This document shows positions 8,351 to 15,853 of a DNA stretch of 64,000 nucleotides, piece by piece; position 1 is the stretch's first letter, and the number at the start of each line of letters is the position of its first letter. Origin of the DNA: an uncultured Oscillospiraceae bacterium (GTDB taxonomy: Bacteria > Bacillota > Clostridia > Oscillospirales > Oscillospiraceae); NCBI GenBank assembly GCA_934552825.1, contig CAKTEQ010000003.1, positions 310,001 through 374,000 on the forward strand. The letters run 5' to 3'. Below the pieces are notes generated by a model. The model ran no database searches. It saw nothing but the letters and a program-made list of their open reading frames with translations, and had not been told where the DNA came from. The translations under genes were made by a program, and so were the position numbers.

Positions 8351-8364
8351 CGGACATATGTTCA
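8351..8364. promoter_or_regulatory. LexA-like box upstream of ogt
   Basis: CGGACATATGTTCA matches the Gram-positive SOS operator CGAAC-N4-GTTCG except at two positions. It lies 8 bases upstream of the -35 box of ogt. Binding is an inference. Confidence 0.4.
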
Positions 8365-8372
8365 AATAATGC

Positions 8373-8400
8373 TTGAATTTTGCTCATATTGCGATAGAAT
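8373..8400 (+). promoter_or_regulatory. Promoter for ogt and the alcohol dehydrogenase gene
   Basis: TTGAAT, 16-bp spacer, TAGAAT, about 50 bases before the ogt start. Confidence 0.6.
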
Positions 8401-8448
8401 AAGCATCAGATAAATCGTAAACCATGACGCAAAGGCAGGTGCTTTTTT

Positions 8449-8952
8449 ATGATCTACACAGAACGCTACCGGTCGCCGTTGGGGGATATAACACTCGCTG
8501 CGGACGGCAGCGGTATAATCGGCCTGTGGTTCGAGGGGCAGAAGTATTTTGAGCGTGGGATTGAAAACGAAGAGAGAGAAGACGGCAGCAGTCCCGCGCT
8601 GGACTCGGCGGTAAAATGGCTGGACCGATATTTCGCCGGAGAAAAGCCCTCACCGAAGGAGCTTCAACTGAGTCCGAGAGGCAGCGTATTCCAGAAGGCG
8701 GTCTGGCGTGTGCTCTGCGGCATACCCTGGGGAAAGACTATTACCTATGGGGATATTGCTGGAGAACTGTCCGTCGGGAGAAAGACCTCGCCCAGAGCGG
8801 TGGGCAGCGCTGTCGGACGAAATCCAATATCAATAATAATTCCATGCCACAGGGTAGTGGGTGCGGACGGCGGACTCACCGGATACGCGGGCGGCATAGA
8901 GCGAAAAAGCTGGCTTCTGGAGCATGAAGGAGCGCGCAATGAGCATAAATAA
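8449..8952 (+). CDS. ogt: Methylated-DNA--protein-cysteine methyltransferase
   Basis: 167 residues. It repairs O6-alkylguanine by suicidal transfer of the alkyl group to its own cysteine. Seen: the helix-turn-helix region FQKAVWRVLCGIPWGKTITYGDIA, in two parts FQKAVWRVLCGIPWG and KTITYGDIA, then GSAVGRNPISIIIPCHRVVG with the active-site PCHRV (Cys at about residue 139) and the closing GGLTGYAGGIERKSWLL. Length and order are typical of the Ogt type without an AdaA domain. It overlaps the next gene by 14 bases. A LexA-like box stands upstream, so damage control is possible. Confidence 0.97.
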   Translation: MIYTERYRSPLGDITLAADGSGIIGLWFEGQKYFERGIENEEREDGSSPALDSAVKWLDRYFAGEKPSPKELQLSPRGSVFQKAVWRVLCGIPWGKTITYGDIAGELSVGRKTSPRAVGSAVGRNPISIIIPCHRVVGADGGLTGYAGGIERKSWLLEHEGARNEHK

Positions 8953-10141
8953 GATATATTGCCGAGTGTTCCAGGCGGTGTTTAACATCGGGGCGCGGCT
9001 TCTCAGATGGCGCAGACCGATAGCCGTGAGCGGCGAGGGGAGCACAGGGAGACTTCCAGGGATTCTGAAAGCTGAAAACAGTAAAAAACCACTGATAGTA
9101 ACGGGACCGAATGTGCGCCGCATACTTCTGCCGGAGATCCTCGTGGAACTGGAAAGCGGCGGGATAGAATATAAGATTTTCAGTGAAGTAGAAAACGACC
9201 CCACGTCGGAAACATGCGGCCGCATCCGGGATATGTATATTTCATCGGGGTGCGACAGCTTCATCGCAGTGGGAGGAGGCAGCCCGATGGACGCGGCGAA
9301 GGGGGCGGCGGCGCTTGCGGCACGGCCGGGAAAGTCCATAAGTCAGCTGAGCGGGCTCCTAAAAGTGGGCCGGAGGATACCGACCTTCATTGCGATTCCC
9401 ACAACTGCCGGAACAGGCAGCGAGACGACGATAGCAGCGGTGATAACAGATGCTGAGACTCATCATAAGGCGGCTGTAATGGATCTTCATCTTATTCCGA
9501 AGTACGCTGTTCTGGATCCGCTTCTAACAGTGGGACTGCCTCCGAAAACTACCGCTGCCACGGGTATGGATGCCCTGACGCATGGGGTAGAGGCGTATTT
9601 GTGCTGGACATACAACACGAAGGAGAGCATTCGTCTGGCGGAGGAGGCTATCGCGGATATTTTCAAGTACCTCGAGCGGGCGTACAATGACGGCGGCGAC
9701 ATTGAGGCGCGGGAGAAAATGCTTATAGCCTCTTACAAGGCGGGTTTTGCATTTACAAGGGCGGGCGTCGGCAATGTCCACGCTATTGCCCATACGCTCG
9801 GCGGCCTGTACGGCACAGCCCACGGGCTCGCAAACGCCGTGATACTGCCCATCGTCCTTGAGGATTACGGCAGCAGAGTTTACAGGAAGCTGGCGCGTCT
9901 TGCTGCCATCGTCGGGATAAAAGGCGAGACAGAAGAGAAGCTTGCCGAGGGATTTATAGCCGAAATACGTGATATGAACCGGCGTATGGGCATACCGACG
10001 GGATTTCCGTTCATAAAAGAGGAAGACATAGAGACTATGATAACATGGGCGCTGGCCGAAGCGAACCCTGTGTACCCCGTGCCGGTGGTGTATGACAGGG
10101 AGCGCTGCCGCCGAGTGATTGAGAAGATCAGAAATTCATGA
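8939..10141 (+). CDS. Iron-containing alcohol dehydrogenase
   Basis: 400 residues, NAD(P)-linked group III alcohol dehydrogenase. Seen: the nucleotide-binding GGGSPMDAAKG, then IPTTAGTGSETT, then the metal-binding block TGMDALTHGVEAY, then HAIAHTLGGLYGTAHGLANA carrying the conserved His residues for iron. The substrate (alcohol, diol or aldehyde) is not readable from sequence. Start: the ATG at 8939 with AAGGAG eight bases upstream, preferred over the ATG at 8924 that lacks a site. It is translationally linked to ogt by overlap, an unusual pairing that may have no metabolic meaning. Confidence 0.95.
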   Translation: MSINKIYCRVFQAVFNIGARLLRWRRPIAVSGEGSTGRLPGILKAENSKKPLIVTGPNVRRILLPEILVELESGGIEYKIFSEVENDPTSETCGRIRDMYISSGCDSFIAVGGGSPMDAAKGAAALAARPGKSISQLSGLLKVGRRIPTFIAIPTTAGTGSETTIAAVITDAETHHKAAVMDLHLIPKYAVLDPLLTVGLPPKTTAATGMDALTHGVEAYLCWTYNTKESIRLAEEAIADIFKYLERAYNDGGDIEAREKMLIASYKAGFAFTRAGVGNVHAIAHTLGGLYGTAHGLANAVILPIVLEDYGSRVYRKLARLAAIVGIKGETEEKLAEGFIAEIRDMNRRMGIPTGFPFIKEEDIETMITWALAEANPVYPVPVVYDRERCRRVIEKIRNS

Positions 10142-10187
10142 AAAAACAAGGCATGGGCGAAGCCGCGGGCATCCATGCCTTGTTTTT
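10141..10187. terminator. Bidirectional terminator
   Basis: A-run and stem AAAAACAAGGCATG / CATGCCTTGTTTTT around an 18-base loop that itself contains GC pairing. It lies between the convergent alcohol dehydrogenase gene and the gene starting at 10768. Confidence 0.88.
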
Positions 10188-10189
10188 AG

Positions 10190-10768
10190 TTAGGAAATAT
10201 TCTCCCAGGCGAGCAGCAGCTCTGGCTCGCCGGGAATTACCAGTCCCGTTCTGTCAGCCCGGAAGCGCCCCTTCAAGGCGAGGTGTTCCCGGCGGCGCAG
10301 CTCCTTCGGCGCGAGATAAGGAAGAGCGCACTTGGCGAGACGAAGATTCTCTCCCTCGAGGGCCATGGAGAACGCCCTCTTGGGATTAGGCTGAGGGAAG
10401 AGGTCGGCGATACCGATCATTTCCCCTGCCCGCCAGGTCTCAAATTCTTCCGTGTACGCTCTCTGACCGCAGCAGGAATATGTGAATTTGAGAGTTATGC
10501 TCACGATATCTCCGCGGCCTTCAAATGCGTCAAAATCCACAGTGAACACCCCCGGGGAGAAATCCTTTCCGGCAGCTGCGGCGAGGACACTAAGCTCCTG
10601 GCAGCGGGGAACCAGGTGCCTGGAGCAGGAGCGCATAAGTTCACGGCTGAGGGATTTGTAAAACCTTGAGGGCGGACGGCTGCTTTCAAAAACCGGCAGT
10701 GTTATTTCCGCCGTCAGCACAGGTGTGCCGGAGCGGCGAAACTCTTTTTTTGTGGTGAAACCTTTCAT
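10190..10768 (-). CDS. Hypothetical protein, DUF3298-like features
   Basis: 192 residues, no signal peptide or membrane segment. The central part (VFTVDFDAFEGRGDIVSIT... then TEEFETWRAGEMIGIADLF) resembles the DUF3298/RsiV-type pattern of a beta-strand pair followed by a 'dLF' turn, but the match is weak and made from memory. The protein is basic and rich in Arg. Start: the ATG at 10768 has GGAGG ten bases upstream; the in-frame GTG at 10798 has no site. Single gene in its own orientation. Confidence 0.65.
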   Translation of the reverse strand: MKGFTTKKEFRRSGTPVLTAEITLPVFESSRPPSRFYKSLSRELMRSCSRHLVPRCQELSVLAAAAGKDFSPGVFTVDFDAFEGRGDIVSITLKFTYSCCGQRAYTEEFETWRAGEMIGIADLFPQPNPKRAFSMALEGENLRLAKCALPYLAPKELRRREHLALKGRFRADRTGLVIPGEPELLLAWENIS

Positions 10769-10849
10769 GAATAGCAGCCTCCGTTCCGGTGTGGTCACCT
10801 GCCATACTATGCGGATAAAAATAAAATTGCCACGGAGGCGTATCAGCTA

Positions 10850-10878
10850 TTTACTTTTTTAGATTAAAGTGATAAAAT
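10850..10878 (+). promoter_or_regulatory. Promoter for the yerC-methyltransferase-hslO operon
   Basis: TTTACT, 17-bp spacer, TAAAAT, 31 bases before the GTG start. Confidence 0.55.
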
Positions 10879-10908
10879 CAACGGGAATACAGGAAGGAGT
10901 TGTTTTCT

Positions 10909-11196
10909 GTGATTAAAGACGAAGGTGACAGCAAGCTTTATGAGGCGTTTTTGAGTCTCAAAACTGTTGATGAATGCAAAAAATTCCTGAAGGATCTGTG
11001 TACTGTGAAGGAGCTTCAGACGATAGAGCAGCGGTTCGACGTGGCGACATTGCTGGACAAGGGAATGATTTATAATGACATTCTTGAAAAGACCGGCGCC
11101 AGCAGCGCCACAATAAGCAGGGTAAACAGATCTCTCCAGTACGGTGACGGCGGCTATGCCATCGTATTCCCCAGAATATTCGGTAAGGAGCGCTGA
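10909..11196 (+). CDS. YerC/YecD-family TrpR-like DNA-binding protein
   Basis: 95 residues, the usual size of the family. It belongs to the TrpR/YerC fold: helices with LYEAFLSLKTVDECKKFLKDL, then ELQTIEQRFDVA, then the helix-turn-helix LEKTGASSATISRVNRSL, and a closing YGDGGY. Homologues are probable transcription regulators of unknown ligand; there is no trp operon here. Start: GTG at 10909, nine bases after GGAG, rather than the TTG at 10900 that touches the site. The stop and next start overlap (TGATG), so it is coupled to the methyltransferase gene. Confidence 0.93.
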   Translation: MIKDEGDSKLYEAFLSLKTVDECKKFLKDLCTVKELQTIEQRFDVATLLDKGMIYNDILEKTGASSATISRVNRSLQYGDGGYAIVFPRIFGKER

Positions 11197-11942
11197 TGAG
11201 CAGTTACGATGTGTTGGCTCAGTGCTACGATTCGCTCACTACGGACGTGGATTATCCCGGCTGGGCGGACTATATCGAGTCCGTTTTCAGGCGCACCGGG
11301 CGGCGGGTGAATACAGTGCTGGATCTGGCGTGCGGCACGGGGAGCCTTGCCTGCATATTAGCACAGCGGGGCTATGATGTGATAGGTGTCGACAAATCTG
11401 AGGAGATGCTCGCCGAGGCGTTTGACAAATCCATGGAGCTCGAGGGTGGGCATCCCATGTTTCTGGAGCAGAGCATGGAAGAGCTGGATCTCTACGGCAC
11501 TGTGGATGCAGCGGTGTGCTGTCTTGACAGTGTGAATTACGTTACCGACAGAGATGCCCTCCAGGAGGCATTCAACAGAGTACATACGTTCCTTGAACCG
11601 GGGGGTATATTCGTATTTGACATTAACTCGCCGGAGAAATTCCGTCTTATGGACGGCGAGATATACATGGATGAGACAGACGATGTGTGCTGCATATGGC
11701 GTGTGGACGTCGAGGAAAAAATATGCACCTACTGCATGGATATTTTCCGCCGCAGCGGCAAGCTCTGGAGCCGGGATACGGAGATCCATGAGGAACGGGT
11801 GTATTCGCCGGAGGAGATACTCGAGATGCTTCGCGGCGCCGGATTTATCGACAGTGAAATATTTGGAGACAGGAGCGCGGCGCCGCCTGAAAAAGGGGAG
11901 CTGCGGCTGTTTTTTGTTGCGCGAAAGGAAGAATTGCAATGA
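11196..11942 (+). CDS. Class I SAM-dependent methyltransferase
   Basis: 248 residues. N-terminal SSYDVLAQCYDSLT is typical of the YodH/UbiE-like group. Motif I is VLDLACGTGSLACIL, motif II GVDKSEEMLAEA, and a post-I acidic block VDAAVCCLDSVNYV, followed by the C-terminal beta-strands and a YSPEEILEMLRGAGF motif near the end. Substrate unknown. The gene lies between yerC and hslO with overlaps at both ends (1 base and 4 bases), so the three are one transcript. Confidence 0.93.
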   Translation: MSSYDVLAQCYDSLTTDVDYPGWADYIESVFRRTGRRVNTVLDLACGTGSLACILAQRGYDVIGVDKSEEMLAEAFDKSMELEGGHPMFLEQSMEELDLYGTVDAAVCCLDSVNYVTDRDALQEAFNRVHTFLEPGGIFVFDINSPEKFRLMDGEIYMDETDDVCCIWRVDVEEKICTYCMDIFRRSGKLWSRDTEIHEERVYSPEEILEMLRGAGFIDSEIFGDRSAAPPEKGELRLFFVARKEELQ

Positions 11943-12832
11943 GTGACAAACTTGTGAGAGCTATCGCCTGCGACGGTATGGTCAAAGCGGTAGCGGTATC
12001 CACAAAAGATATAGTCGAGCGGGCGCGGCAGATACATAAGACACTGCCCGTTGTTACGGCGGCGCTGGGGCGGACGCTTTCTGCCGCAAGCATGATGGGC
12101 AATATGCTCAAGGAGAAGGATGCCTCCATTACGATCAATATTAAGGGAGAAGGACCGGTAGGCTCCATAATGGTCGTGTCCGACAGTCAGGGCAACGTGC
12201 GCGGGCGGGTGACGAACCCATTCGTTGATCTGCCCCTGAGACCGGACGGTAAGCTCGACGTAGGCGGTGCGGTGGGGTTCCCCGGTCAGCTTACAGTCAT
12301 AAAGGACCTCAATCTGAAGGAGCCATATGTTGGCACAGTGCCAATATTGAGCGGCGAGATAGCTGAGGACATTGCCCTGTATTTTGCGGAGAGCGAGCAG
12401 ATACCCTCAGCGGTTGCGTTGGGTGTGCTGGTGGACGTTGACCAGAGCGTGCTGGCGGCAGGGGGATATATCCTTCAGCTCATGCCGGGCGCAGACGAAG
12501 GTCTGATAACGCGCCTTGAGGAGAACGTGAAGAAGACCGGCGCCGTCACAGATATACTCAGAACGGGGAAGACGCCCCGGGAGCTGCTTGAGCTGGTTTT
12601 GGACGGGTTCTCACCAGAGTTCTTCCCGGAGGAGGACATAGAGTACCGCTGCTACTGCAGCCGGGAGCGTGTGGAGACCGTGCTGATGAGCATAGGCGCG
12701 GATGAGCTGGAGCATATGGCTGAAGAGGACAAGTCCGCCGAGGTCACGTGCCAGTTCTGTGACATTGTGTATAACTTTACGAAGGCGGACCTGCTCCAGC
12801 TCGCAGAGCGGGTGAGGGAAAAGAAAAAATAA
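11939..12832 (+). CDS. hslO: Hsp33 redox-regulated chaperone
   Basis: 297 residues. Hsp33 becomes an active holdase when oxidation releases its zinc. Seen: the N-terminal domain with GEGPVGSIMVVSDSQGNVRG and VGFPGQLTVIKDL, and the C-terminal redox switch CYCSRER (CxC, about residues 238-240) with CQFCDIVYNF (CxxC, about residues 271-274). All four zinc cysteines are present. The ATG overlaps the preceding stop by four bases. It is followed closely by the tRNA promoter. Confidence 0.98.
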   Translation: MSDKLVRAIACDGMVKAVAVSTKDIVERARQIHKTLPVVTAALGRTLSAASMMGNMLKEKDASITINIKGEGPVGSIMVVSDSQGNVRGRVTNPFVDLPLRPDGKLDVGGAVGFPGQLTVIKDLNLKEPYVGTVPILSGEIAEDIALYFAESEQIPSAVALGVLVDVDQSVLAAGGYILQLMPGADEGLITRLEENVKKTGAVTDILRTGKTPRELLELVLDGFSPEFFPEEDIEYRCYCSRERVETVLMSIGADELEHMAEEDKSAEVTCQFCDIVYNFTKADLLQLAERVREKKK

Positions 12833-12859
12833 AAAGATATCAAAACTGGGAAAAATGTG

Positions 12860-12888
12860 TTGACAAATTCCGCCGGGGATTATATAAT
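12860..12888 (+). promoter_or_regulatory. Consensus promoter for the five-tRNA cluster
   Basis: TTGACA, 17-bp spacer, TATAAT: perfect sigma-A consensus, 35 bases before tRNA-Val. Confidence 0.95.
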
Positions 12889-12923
12889 GGCAATCGCCGC
12901 TCAGGAAATGGGCGGCGGGATGT

Positions 12924-12999
12924 GGGAGCATAGCTCAGCTGGGAGAGCACTTGCCTTACAAGCAAGGGGTCACAGGTTCGAGCCCTGTTGTTCCCACCA
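12924..12999 (+). tRNA. tRNA-Val (anticodon TAC)
   Basis: Acceptor GGGAGCA / TGTTCCC, anticodon arm CTTGC-CTTACAA-GCAAG, T arm ACAGG-TTCGAGC-CCTGT, encoded CCA. 76 bases. Confidence 0.98.
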
Positions 13000-13002
13000 T
13001 AT

Positions 13003-13079
13003 GGCCCAGTAGTTCAGTTGGTTAGAACGCTAGCCTGTCACGCTAGAGGTCGACGGTTCGAGCCCGTTCTGGGTCGCCA
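13003..13079 (+). tRNA. tRNA-Asp (anticodon GTC)
   Basis: Acceptor GGCCCAG / CTGGGTC, anticodon arm CTAGC-CTGTCAC-GCTAG, T arm GACGG-TTCGAGC-CCGTT, encoded CCA. 77 bases. Confidence 0.98.
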
Positions 13080-13081
13080 AT

Positions 13082-13157
<76 letters not shown>

Positions 13158-13161
13158 AGAT

Positions 13162-13189
13162 ACGGGAATCGGAATATTCCGGTTCCCGT
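13162..13189. repeat. 28-base hairpin between tRNA-Phe and tRNA-Gly
   Basis: ACGGGAA / TTCCCGT flank a perfect palindrome CGGAATATTCCG. It has no T run, so it is more likely a processing or stability element in the tRNA precursor than a terminator. Confidence 0.6.
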
Positions 13190-13205
13190 GTCCATAAATT
13201 AATAT

Positions 13206-13281
13206 GCGGGCGTAGCTCATCTGGTAGAGCGCCACCTTGCCAAGGTGGAGGTAGCGAGTTCGAGCCTCGTCGCCCGCTCCA
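13206..13281 (+). tRNA. tRNA-Gly (anticodon GCC)
   Basis: Acceptor GCGGGCG / CGCCCGC, anticodon arm CCACC-TTGCCAA-GGTGG, T arm GCGAG-TTCGAGC-CTCGT, encoded CCA. 76 bases. Confidence 0.98.
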
Positions 13282-13282
13282 T

Positions 13283-13357
13283 GGTGCCATAGCCAAGTGG
13301 TAAGGCAGCGGACTGCAAATCCGCGATTCCCCAGTTCAAATCTGGGTGGCACCTCCA
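13283..13357 (+). tRNA. tRNA-Cys (anticodon GCA)
   Basis: Acceptor GGTGCCA / TGGCACC, anticodon arm GCGGA-CTGCAAA-TCCGC, T arm CCCAG-TTCAAAT-CTGGG, encoded CCA. 75 bases, separated from tRNA-Gly by one base. Confidence 0.98.
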
Positions 13358-13395
13358 AAAAGAAGAACACTTGCAGAGCAAGTGTTCTTCTTTTT
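13357..13395 (+). terminator. Terminator of the tRNA cluster
   Basis: A-run and stem AAGAAGAACACTTGC / GCAAGTGTTCTTCTT with a short loop, followed by T residues. Confidence 0.95.
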
Positions 13396-13433
13396 CCATA
13401 TGATGCAAAAAAACCCGGGGTGGGGGAAGACAC

Positions 13434-14168
13434 ATGGAGAAACGTGTAGATGGCACACTGAGAGACCTGGCCAATAAACTCAGCAGTGCAGACGGCGAAG
13501 AGCAGATAAAGATCCTCCAGAATATCGGCGGAAAGCTGATAAACGCGTACAGAATAGAGACCTTCGGTCTCGTCATCGAGCCGCTGTGGGTGGAGGCGTA
13601 TTATTATCAGGAGCCGGGCTTTCCCGACGGGAATACCCATCGCAGCATAAAGCAGAAGAACCGCTTCGGAAGGCTCTATTTTCACGAGCGGGGATACGGC
13701 GGCATCGACATCTGCCTTTCAGATGCTGACGATGCATACTTGTCTTTTCTCCTGAAGGGTACCCTCGTTAATGGCGCTTTCGCGACTCAGAAGAAGCTGC
13801 TCGGTATTCTGGGCTGCACCGGAAAGACAAAGGCGGAATTTGAAGAATTGGAGAACATACTCGTCCCGTCAGCCGCGCACCACAGCATTGGCTGGGCACA
13901 AAGGGTGAACATGGCAAAGCCATGTTACCGCGAAGCACGCCTGGCGTCTTTTGCGCTGGACGTGTTGCCGCAATATGATTTCAGCTTTACCCATGGTGCT
14001 CTCAGGGATAACGCGCTGGAATACATGGCAGATTATATGAAAGAGCATCCGGGCCTCGCAGACCGGGAGTATAAAACCGAATGCCGCCGGGTGTTCGGCT
14101 GGGTACCGGATGTTGTATCAAATATGCTGCGAGAAGCGGGGGCCTCGGTGGGAAGAGAAAAAATATGA
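13434..14168 (+). CDS. Unknown protein with a layout reminiscent of alkyladenine DNA glycosylase
   Basis: 244 residues, no signal peptide. The block from about residue 47 (VIEPLWVEAYYYQEPG, an HRS, then KNRFGRLYFHERGYGGIDIC and a LLKGTLVNG end) is reminiscent of the order seen in the methylpurine-DNA glycosylase family (EAY, H, a glycine-rich FG..YVY..YG.H segment, then strand). This is a pattern resemblance only; I do not recognise a named family. The C-terminal half has a KTECRRVFGWVPDVV motif. It follows a GGGGTGGGGGAAG site directly downstream of the tRNA cluster terminator, with no obvious promoter, and ends inside a long hairpin. Confidence 0.7.
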   Translation: MEKRVDGTLRDLANKLSSADGEEQIKILQNIGGKLINAYRIETFGLVIEPLWVEAYYYQEPGFPDGNTHRSIKQKNRFGRLYFHERGYGGIDICLSDADDAYLSFLLKGTLVNGAFATQKKLLGILGCTGKTKAEFEELENILVPSAAHHSIGWAQRVNMAKPCYREARLASFALDVLPQYDFSFTHGALRDNALEYMADYMKEHPGLADREYKTECRRVFGWVPDVVSNMLREAGASVGREKI

Positions 14169-14204
14169 AATGACCGGCGCCGCAAGGCGCCGGTCATTTC
14201 ATAT
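14163..14204. terminator. 19-bp perfect hairpin at the end of the unknown gene
   Basis: ATATGAAATGACCGGCGCC / GGCGCCGGTCATTTCATAT around GCAA. It contains the stop codon. A T-rich tail is weak (ATTCCCC follows), so termination is likely but not classic. Confidence 0.75.
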
Positions 14205-14230
14205 TCCCCAAGGCGAATACTTTATCCCTA

Positions 14231-14259
14231 TTGACAAATGGGGAAGGATGTACTAAAAT
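14231..14259 (+). promoter_or_regulatory. Promoter of the TetR operon
   Basis: TTGACA, 17-bp spacer, TAAAAT, directly abutting the operator. Confidence 0.75.
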
Positions 14260-14262
14260 TTA

Positions 14263-14282
14263 ACTAACTAATGTTAGTTAGT
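14263..14282. promoter_or_regulatory. TetR-type operator, autoregulation site
   Basis: Perfect inverted repeat ACTAACTA-ATGT-TAGTTAGT (8-bp arms) placed over the expected transcription start and just before the ribosome-binding site of the TetR gene. Confidence 0.8.
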
Positions 14283-14291
14283 GGAGGGACT

Positions 14292-14936
14292 ATGGCCCAG
14301 GAAGACACAAAAAAGAGGATACTTGAAAAAGCTCTTGAATTATTCTCAACAAAAGGCTATGACTCTGTGACAGTTGGAGAGATCGCAAAAGCCGTGGGCA
14401 TCAAGGCGCCGTCTCTTTATAACCACTTTTCCGGCAAGCGTGCGATTTTTGACGCGATCGTTGAGGAGACCGCCGCTCAGTATGAGAGAGACACAGACAG
14501 GATATCCATCCATGTACAGAATGCCCAGCAGGATATCCCTGTATTCGCGGAGATAACTGCCGACGCCCTCGTCGAAAAAGTGCATCAGATCTTTGATTAC
14601 TCTCTGCACAACGAGACAATAAGCCGCTTTCGGAGAATGATGACTATTGAACAGTTCAGGGATCCAGAGCTGGCGGCGCTGTACTCAAAGCGTTATGTGG
14701 AGCGAGTGACATCCTATCACGCGGGGATATTCCGCAGCCTGATAAACGCCGGAGAGCTTCGCCGGGAGGACCCGGATACACTGGCGCTGATGTATGTAGC
14801 GCCGGTCATAACACTTATAGGCATATGTGACCGGCAGCCGGAAAGAGAGAATGAGTGCAGGGAGAAACTCGATGCTCATGTGCGGCTGTTCTTCCGTACT
14901 TTTCATGCGGTGGAGGCAGCAGCAAATGACGGATAG
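14292..14936 (+). CDS. TetR/AcrR-family transcriptional regulator
   Basis: 214 residues. N-terminal helix-turn-helix: KKRILEKALELFSTKGYDSV, then VGEIAKAVGIKAPSLYNHFSG with the YNHF signature and K-R spacing of the family. The C-terminal ligand domain is divergent. Start: ATG at 14292 after GGAGGG; the TTG at 14271 would place the start within the operator. The only genes in reach are the overlapping Cys-rich KTR gene (11-base overlap) and, after a terminator, the DUF998 gene, so it probably controls its own operon and unknown distant targets. Confidence 0.94.
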   Translation: MAQEDTKKRILEKALELFSTKGYDSVTVGEIAKAVGIKAPSLYNHFSGKRAIFDAIVEETAAQYERDTDRISIHVQNAQQDIPVFAEITADALVEKVHQIFDYSLHNETISRFRRMMTIEQFRDPELAALYSKRYVERVTSYHAGIFRSLINAGELRREDPDTLALMYVAPVITLIGICDRQPERENECREKLDAHVRLFFRTFHAVEAAANDG

Positions 14937-15120
14937 TGAAGAAAAATGGCTGCTCTGTCCGCTGTGCGGCGCTAAAACGCGGCTGAGACTGCGCCGTGGG
15001 ACTGTGCTTATTGAGTTTCCTCTGTTCTGCCCGAAGTGCAGGCGGGAGAGCATTATAGATGCCAGGGAGTATAAAGTTGAGATAGTTTCAAATCAGCCAG
15101 ACGCAGAGACGCAGCGCTGA
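14926..15120 (+). CDS. Cysteine-rich KTR-domain protein
   Basis: 64 residues. Matches the Cys_rich_KTR family (PF14205): WLLCPLCGAKTRLRLRRGT, then FPLFCPKCRRESIIDA. The two CxxC pairs form a probable zinc site. Such proteins often sit beside TetR genes in Firmicutes and on mobile elements; their role is unknown. The start at 14926 follows GGAGG in the end of the TetR gene. Confidence 0.9.
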   Translation: MTDSEEKWLLCPLCGAKTRLRLRRGTVLIEFPLFCPKCRRESIIDAREYKVEIVSNQPDAETQR

Positions 15121-15155
15121 CCATCACAGTATATGGTCATGTGCTGCGCCTTTTT
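15110..15155 (+). terminator. Terminator of the TetR operon
   Basis: Imperfect stem CGCAGC...TGACCAT / ATGGTCA...GCTGCG, followed by TTTTT. Confidence 0.75.
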
Positions 15156-15182
15156 ATTGAATTGAAGGGGATGTAAAGGCAA

Positions 15183-15830
15183 ATGAAAAAAACAATGGTA
15201 CAAAAACTCGGGCTGCTGGGTGTGGTGAGCTTTATCTCATACACGGCGGCGGTGGTGTTCTCGCCGCTGGCGTATCCGGGATATAATTGGCTGGCGCAGG
15301 CAGTGAGCGACCTCAGCGCGGCTGACGCGCCGTCTCTCCAACTGTGGAACCAGCTGAGCAGTTTGTACAGCGTTTGCGAGCTGCTGTGCGTGATGATGGT
15401 GTGCGTGGGCATCCAGGGCAGAAAAACAAAGCTGCTGCGCGTGGGGATATACCTCTTCGCGGCGATGGAATGGATATCGGCAGTCGGGTACCGTATGTTC
15501 CCCCTCAGCACCGGGGGCTATGGAGGTGTGTTCCAGGACCAGATGCACATTATTATTACTGGTCTGGTCGTTATTCTCTCTATAGCGTCCCTCGCTGTCA
15601 TAATAGCCGCCGGGAAAAAGGATAAGAGTTGCCGCTCATACGGAATCTGTGCAGTTATCGCCCTTGGAATGATGCTTGTAGGGGCTATCGGCATGAAGAT
15701 AGTTCCGGCTGAGTATTTCGGCGTTGTGGAGCGCTTCAGCGTGTTCGCGGCGACGGGGTTTAATGCAGCTCTTGGTATCCATCTTTTCTTCATGGTCCTG
15801 GAACCCCATGGCACAGCGCGGGAAGGATAA
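15183..15830 (+). CDS. DUF998 integral membrane protein
   Basis: 215 residues with six hydrophobic segments. Family signature at the N-terminus: SPLAYPGYNWLAQAVSDLSA, and later SAVGYRMFPLS and FGVVERFSVF with the conserved ERFS motif seen near the last helices. The role of DUF998 proteins is unknown. Ribosome-binding site AAGGGGATG. It is followed after 23 bases by a lipoprotein gene, perhaps in one transcript. Confidence 0.9.
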   Translation: MKKTMVQKLGLLGVVSFISYTAAVVFSPLAYPGYNWLAQAVSDLSAADAPSLQLWNQLSSLYSVCELLCVMMVCVGIQGRKTKLLRVGIYLFAAMEWISAVGYRMFPLSTGGYGGVFQDQMHIIITGLVVILSIASLAVIIAAGKKDKSCRSYGICAVIALGMMLVGAIGMKIVPAEYFGVVERFSVFAATGFNAALGIHLFFMVLEPHGTAREG

Positions 15831-15853
15831 TATTAAAGGCGGAGGTGCTTAAT

